Assembly: GCA_943354045.1 (NCBI GenBank)
Contig: CALRBF010000001.1
Span: 248,001-312,000 of the forward strand
Source of the DNA: Parcubacteria group bacterium
GTDB taxonomy: Bacteria; Patescibacteria; Paceibacteria; SW-4-49-11
Length of the DNA stretch: 64,000 nucleotides
Direction of reading: 5' to 3'
The notes below the pieces were generated by a model. The model was given only the letters and a program-made list of their open reading frames with translations. It searched no databases and was not told the origin of the DNA. Shown piece by piece: positions 60,496 through 64,000 of this stretch. Within the stretch, counting starts at the first letter, position 1. Every line of letters begins with the position of its first letter. The position numbers and the translations under genes are program-made.

Positions 60496-60525
60496 TTCAA
60501 GAGCAATATAGTATGCTATTATAAT
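60496..60525 (+). promoter_or_regulatory. Candidate promoter of yvcK
   Basis: TTCAAG and TATAAT (60520-60525) with an 18-nt spacer. Between it and the ATG lie TGGATAA (60545-60551) and TTATCCACA (60582-60590), DnaA-box-like sequences. Confidence 0.45.
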
Positions 60526-60611
60526 CATATCATATACAAATATATGGATAACTTGTATAAAAAGACATACTTATACCCAGGTTATCCACAATTACCCCCT
60601 AGATAAATCTC

Positions 60612-61598
60612 ATGGCATTCAAAAATATTGTTGTTATTGGTGGAGGAACAGGAAGCTTTACCGTATTATCTGGGCTTAAAGTTTTTAATAATCTCAATCT
60701 TCAGGCCATTGTCACTATGGCTGATAATGGTGGTTCTACAGGGAAGCTCAGAGACGAATTAGGAGTACTTCCCCCGGGAGATGCTCGGCAATGCCTAGTT
60801 GCTTTAGCTGAATCTCCTGAGATTTTAAGAGAATTATTCAATTATCGATTTGACTCTGGGGAATTATCTGGACATAATTTTGGAAATTTATTTTTATCAG
60901 CCCTTGAAAAGGTTACGGGAAATTTTGAGGAAGCCATTAAAACCGCAAGCAATATCCTGTCAATTAGAGGGCAAGTTATACCTGTTACTACTGAAAATAT
61001 ACATCTTGCACTTACTCTTGGCAATGGAGATATTTTATTAGGAGAAGATTGTATTTCCTCATCTGAAATCCTCTCCCAACATAGCGTAAAACATATTGAA
61101 TTAACTCCTGAGACAGAAATCAATCCCAAAGCCTATGATGCCATTATGAAAGCTGATACCGTCATTATTGGGCCGGGGAATTTTTATTGTAGTTTGGCTC
61201 CCAATATGATTGTACCTGGTATGAAAGAGGCTTTGAGCAAAACTTCCGCCCAGATTATTTATAATGTAAATTTAATGTCTAAAGTTGGACATTCCAATAA
61301 TTGGTCAGTAGAAAAACATATTGATGAATTACATCGATTTATTGGGACAGAAGTTATTGATATTGCCCTATATAATACTACTCACCCCAATAAAGAATTA
61401 GTAGAAAAGTATAAAGAAGAAGGAGAGCCTGTTGCTCGGAGCACTAAATCATCTAAAAGAGGCAAAACCACCCTTATTGGAGTAGATCTTATCGCAGACA
61501 CTATATTTATCAATTCCAATAAAAAAGACCCTATACGCCGCACTTTAATCCGTCACGATCCCTTGAAGCTCGCTGAAGCTTTGTATCGGCTAATTTAA
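60612..61598 (+). CDS. YvcK/CofD-family protein (gluconeogenesis factor)
   Basis: YvcK proteins bind UDP-sugars and affect cell-wall synthesis and carbon metabolism. They are relatives of CofD, the LPPG transferase. The 328-residue protein has IVVIGGGTGSFTVLSGLKVF, TMADNGGSTGKLRDELGVLP, PGDARQCLVALAE, FNYRF, GHNFGNLFLSALEKV and ADTVIIGPGNFYCSLAPNMI. Length and order are as in B. subtilis YvcK. WhiA and RapZ, its usual partners, are not here. Confidence 0.92.
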   Translation: MAFKNIVVIGGGTGSFTVLSGLKVFNNLNLQAIVTMADNGGSTGKLRDELGVLPPGDARQCLVALAESPEILRELFNYRFDSGELSGHNFGNLFLSALEKVTGNFEEAIKTASNILSIRGQVIPVTTENIHLALTLGNGDILLGEDCISSSEILSQHSVKHIELTPETEINPKAYDAIMKADTVIIGPGNFYCSLAPNMIVPGMKEALSKTSAQIIYNVNLMSKVGHSNNWSVEKHIDELHRFIGTEVIDIALYNTTHPNKELVEKYKEEGEPVARSTKSSKRGKTTLIGVDLIADTIFINSNKKDPIRRTLIRHDPLKLAEALYRLI

Positions 61599-61670
61599 TT
61601 ATAAATTATTTTATTGTTGCCTTAAATTCCCCTCCCCATTTAAAGAACGCATATAAAAATTTCAAAGCAC

Positions 61671-61700
61671 TTGCAATTTAATAACATTTTGTGGTATATA
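61671..61700 (+). promoter_or_regulatory. Candidate promoter of the 61765 gene
   Basis: TTGCAA (61671-61676) and TATATA (61695-61700) with an 18-nt spacer. Confidence 0.4.
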
Positions 61701-61764
61701 AATATGGTAAACTCGCTCCAAAATTTGTCATGGTTTTTTTTCTTTTCTCAAGCCTACTCTCAAA

Positions 61765-61998
61765 ATGAAGAAATGTGATTGGGCTGCAATAATGACAGAT
61801 GAAAATTATAATTTGTTGATAAAAAGAATCAGAAAGAGATATCATAAAGATTTAGATATATTGAGAAATGAGATTCTAGGTATTATACATTCTTCCAATT
61901 ATAAATATGATGATCTTTTAACCTTCACAGTACCTAGTCATTCATGCAAACATACTATACTTAGACTTTTATACTCTTGGAATTATAGCCCAGCATAA
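61765..61998 (+). CDS. Small hypothetical protein (77 aa)
   Basis: A helical start (MKKCDWAAIMTDENYNLLIK) and a second helix (YHKDLDILRNEILGIIHSSN) precede a C-terminus with SHSCKHTILRLLYSWNYS. Cys4 and Cys62 are the only cysteines. An alternative start is Met10. Promoter-like sequence is upstream and repeat R9 is downstream. It resembles no family I know. Confidence 0.5.
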   Translation: MKKCDWAAIMTDENYNLLIKRIRKRYHKDLDILRNEILGIIHSSNYKYDDLLTFTVPSHSCKHTILRLLYSWNYSPA

Positions 61999-62017
61999 TC
62001 AAGAATCTGACAAAAAC

Positions 62018-62076
62018 AGAGGGGTAAACCCCCTCCTAAACAAAGTATAAGAGGGGCTTAAAGCCTCTACTACGAA
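62018..62076. repeat. Mosaic hairpin repeat, copy R9
   Basis: Two modules only: GAGGGGTAAACCCCCTC and GAGGGGCTTAAAGCCTC, ending CTACTACGAA. It is the shortest copy. Confidence 0.7.
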
Positions 62077-62087
62077 ATCACACTCCC

Positions 62088-62118
62088 AGCCTCACAATGT
62101 GGGGCCTTTTTATTTTTA
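62088..62118 (+). terminator. Terminator between the 61765 gene and typA
   Basis: GCCTCACA and TGTGGGGC pair (62089-62105) and are followed by CTTTTTATTTTT. Confidence 0.6.
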
Positions 62119-63921
62119 TCTATTAGATCTCTTTCGCTCATTGGCATCTAATACTCTTTTGCGAATTCTGAGACTCATTGGAGTTACCTCGAGGAGTTCA
62201 TCATCAGCTAAATATTCAATACTAGCTTCTAGAGACATATCTTTAGGAGGAGCAATAAATACCCCATCATCAGATCCAGATGCTCGCATATTGGTAAGCT
62301 TTTTTGCCTTTACCGGATTAATTTCTACATCTTGCTCCCGATTAGATTCTCCAAGCACCATACCAGGATATACTTCTGTTCCATCAGTTACAAAGAATAC
62401 CCCTCGATCTGAAGCTCCATCGAGAGCATATTTGGTGATTTTCCCGAGCTCCAGAGAGACAATAGATCCAGTTAAACGCCCTTTACCACTGGATGCTCGA
62501 GGTCCATATTCAAGAAAAGAACTATTCATAATTACCGTTCCCTTAGACAGGGTAAGAAGAATACTTCTAAGTCCAATCAAATTCTGTGTGGTAATCTTAT
62601 ATTCAATATGAGACTCATTATGATCATTGATTTCCATATTCACAAGCTCACCCTGTCGCTTATTGACGGCTTCAATGATTTTACCGCTATATTCTTCTGG
62701 TACATCTAAACTTAATAGCTCATAAGGCTCTTCGGTAGCTCCATTATTGTCTCGAAGGATTACCTGCGGTCTCCCGACAGAGAATTCATATCCCTCACGC
62801 CGCATAGTCTCAATCAATACCGCTAAATGAAGCTCACCTCGCCCTGCTACCAAAAATTTATCCGGACTATCGGTATCTGCAATATTTAAGCTAATATTAG
62901 TCTCTTGCTCCTTATATAATCTATCTCGAATCATACGAGAAGTAGAATATTTTCCTTCTTTGCCTGAGAAAGGACTATCATTAATCGCAAACATCATCTG
63001 AAGAGTTGGGCTTTCCACTTCAATAGGAGCTATTTGTACCGGATTTTGAGAGTCAGCAATAGTATCTCCAATTTCAATACCTCCTATTCCTGCAATTACA
63101 GCAATATCTCCCGCAATCAACTCATCAGTATCAATAAGTTCCATACCATTATATCGAAGTAGACTGGTAATAGTGTTTTTGGTCTGATTACCTGCTTTAT
63201 CTATACGCACTACTGACATACCTTTTACAATTTTCCCAGCATCAATACGGCCTACAGCCATAGTCCCTTTGAATTTATCAAATTGAAGATTCAAGGTAAG
63301 CATTCTAAATGAATCTACAATAGGAGATGTTGGAGCTGGAATTTCATTCACAATAACCTCGAATAATTCGGTCAAATCCTTACCTGTCTGATCAGTTTCA
63401 AGGGATGCAGAGCCATTGATAGCAGAAGCATATACAATAGGGAAATCTAATTGTTTATCATTAGCATTAAGAGTTACGAATAAATCAAAAGTCTTATCTA
63501 CCACAGAGTCTGGATTAGCATCAGGGCGGTCAATTTTATTAATTACCACCACTACCCGAAGCCCCAAAGCTAAAGCTTTTTTGAGCACAAATTTGGTTTG
63601 TGGCATAGGTCCCTCTTTAGAATCCACCAAAAGTAAGGCTCCATCAGCCATTTTGAGCACTCGCTCTACTTCTCCACCAAAATCAGCATGGCCAGGAGTA
63701 TCAATAAGATTAATAGTATAATCCTTATAGCTAACTGAGGCGTTCTTGGCTCTAATAGTAATACCTTTTTCTCGCTCCAAATCCATAGAATCCATAACAC
63801 GCTCCTGCACAGCCTGATTTTCACGAAAAATCTGAGTCTGATGCAAAATAGCATCCATCAAAGTGGTTTTACCATGATCAACATGAGCAATAATAGCAAG
63901 ATTACGGATATGTGAATTCAT
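62116..63921 (-). CDS. typA: Ribosome-binding GTPase TypA/BipA
   Basis: TypA is an EF-G-like GTPase that binds the ribosome under stress and helps 50S assembly. The G domain has IIAHVDHGKTTLMDAILHQT (P-loop), MDLEREKGITIRAKN (switch), DTPGHADFGGEVERVL and NKIDRP. Domains III and V and the TypA-specific C-terminal domain (VTPMSLRIRKRVLDANERKR) follow. Length 601 from the ATG at 63921; a TTG two codons earlier is less likely. Confidence 0.97.
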   Translation of the reverse strand: MNSHIRNLAIIAHVDHGKTTLMDAILHQTQIFRENQAVQERVMDSMDLEREKGITIRAKNASVSYKDYTINLIDTPGHADFGGEVERVLKMADGALLLVDSKEGPMPQTKFVLKKALALGLRVVVVINKIDRPDANPDSVVDKTFDLFVTLNANDKQLDFPIVYASAINGSASLETDQTGKDLTELFEVIVNEIPAPTSPIVDSFRMLTLNLQFDKFKGTMAVGRIDAGKIVKGMSVVRIDKAGNQTKNTITSLLRYNGMELIDTDELIAGDIAVIAGIGGIEIGDTIADSQNPVQIAPIEVESPTLQMMFAINDSPFSGKEGKYSTSRMIRDRLYKEQETNISLNIADTDSPDKFLVAGRGELHLAVLIETMRREGYEFSVGRPQVILRDNNGATEEPYELLSLDVPEEYSGKIIEAVNKRQGELVNMEINDHNESHIEYKITTQNLIGLRSILLTLSKGTVIMNSSFLEYGPRASSGKGRLTGSIVSLELGKITKYALDGASDRGVFFVTDGTEVYPGMVLGESNREQDVEINPVKAKKLTNMRASGSDDGVFIAPPKDMSLEASIEYLADDELLEVTPMSLRIRKRVLDANERKRSNR

Positions 63922-64000
63922 AAACAATACAAAGATAAGTAATATATGGGTTCTTTTTGTTTATTCTACCTAATATCTGATAAAAATGCAAATCTATAAC
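63922..64000. other. Upstream region of typA
   Basis: Only 79 nt are visible. It is AT-rich and must hold the typA promoter. No gene is seen in it. Confidence 0.3.

Noticed and set aside
60463..60611. Replication origin upstream of yvcK
   Set aside because: One exact DnaA-box-like site and a partial one are not enough, and no dnaA, dnaN or clear strand switch accompanies them.
1..64000. CRISPR array
   Set aside because: Repeated hairpins are present but they are mosaic, unevenly spaced and scattered in separate gaps; there is no regular repeat-spacer pattern and no cas gene.

Overview
The window looks like a piece of a small, AT-rich genome of the Patescibacteria (CPR) type. Genes are tightly packed with many 4-nt overlaps. 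Small-genome repair and translation genes are mixed with many one-helix or coiled-coil envelope proteins that resemble nothing outside such lineages. The genetic code is standard: mutS and the 29637 gene end in TGA, so this is not a UGA=Gly lineage. The exact phylum cannot be fixed from the sequence alone. Most genes lie on the minus strand.

Layout. 1-0.55 kb: start of a phytoene desaturase-like gene. 0.6-2.4 kb: small accessory genes, a mosaic hairpin repeat, a possible small RNA and a degenerate gene end. 2.4-9.95 kb: minus-strand run xseA (with an extra HEAT-like N-terminus), DciA-like protein, membrane protein, membrane glycosyltransferase, uvrA, nucleotidyltransferase. 10-18 kb: FAD oxidoreductase, several small single genes with their own promoter and terminator, efp, polA, and a rhuM/lipoprotein island bounded by repeats. 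17.9-18.9 kb: yebC-ruvC. 18.9-25.6 kb: a pilin-like protein fused to a phage-spike-like domain, zwf, and three envelope or secreted proteins. 25.7-32.0 kb: SUF iron-sulfur genes (sufB, sufD; then sufS, sufU, sufC, sufT-like), split by two plus-strand genes. 32.1-37.4 kb: a predicted peptide-ligation/peptidase cluster (7TM protein, RimK-like ligase fused to a retropepsin-like peptidase, a second ATP-grasp protein, a HEXXH metallopeptidase). 37.4-39.3 kb: RNase H and a PEGA protein. 39.6-43.6 kb: infA-rpmJ-rpsM-rpsK-rpsD-rpoA-rplQ-rplM-rpsI. 43.6-49 kb: a structured gene-free stretch, an envelope protein, pnp-rpsO, a lytic transglycosylase and tRNA-Leu(UAG). 49.5-57.7 kb: ABC ATPase, nrdR, dnaJ, mutS-mutL. 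57.8-64 kb: small gene, tRNA-Leu(UAA), yraN, O-antigen-ligase-like protein, yvcK, typA.

The most interesting items are the peptide-ligation cluster at 32.1-37.4 kb, the pilin/phage-spike fusion at 18.9-20.5 kb, a family of nine mosaic hairpin repeats confined to intergenic DNA, and a duplicated sufT-like 3' end that flanks a poly-Gln secreted-protein gene in the manner of an integration site. Gene functions are inferred from motifs read by eye; no database search was possible.
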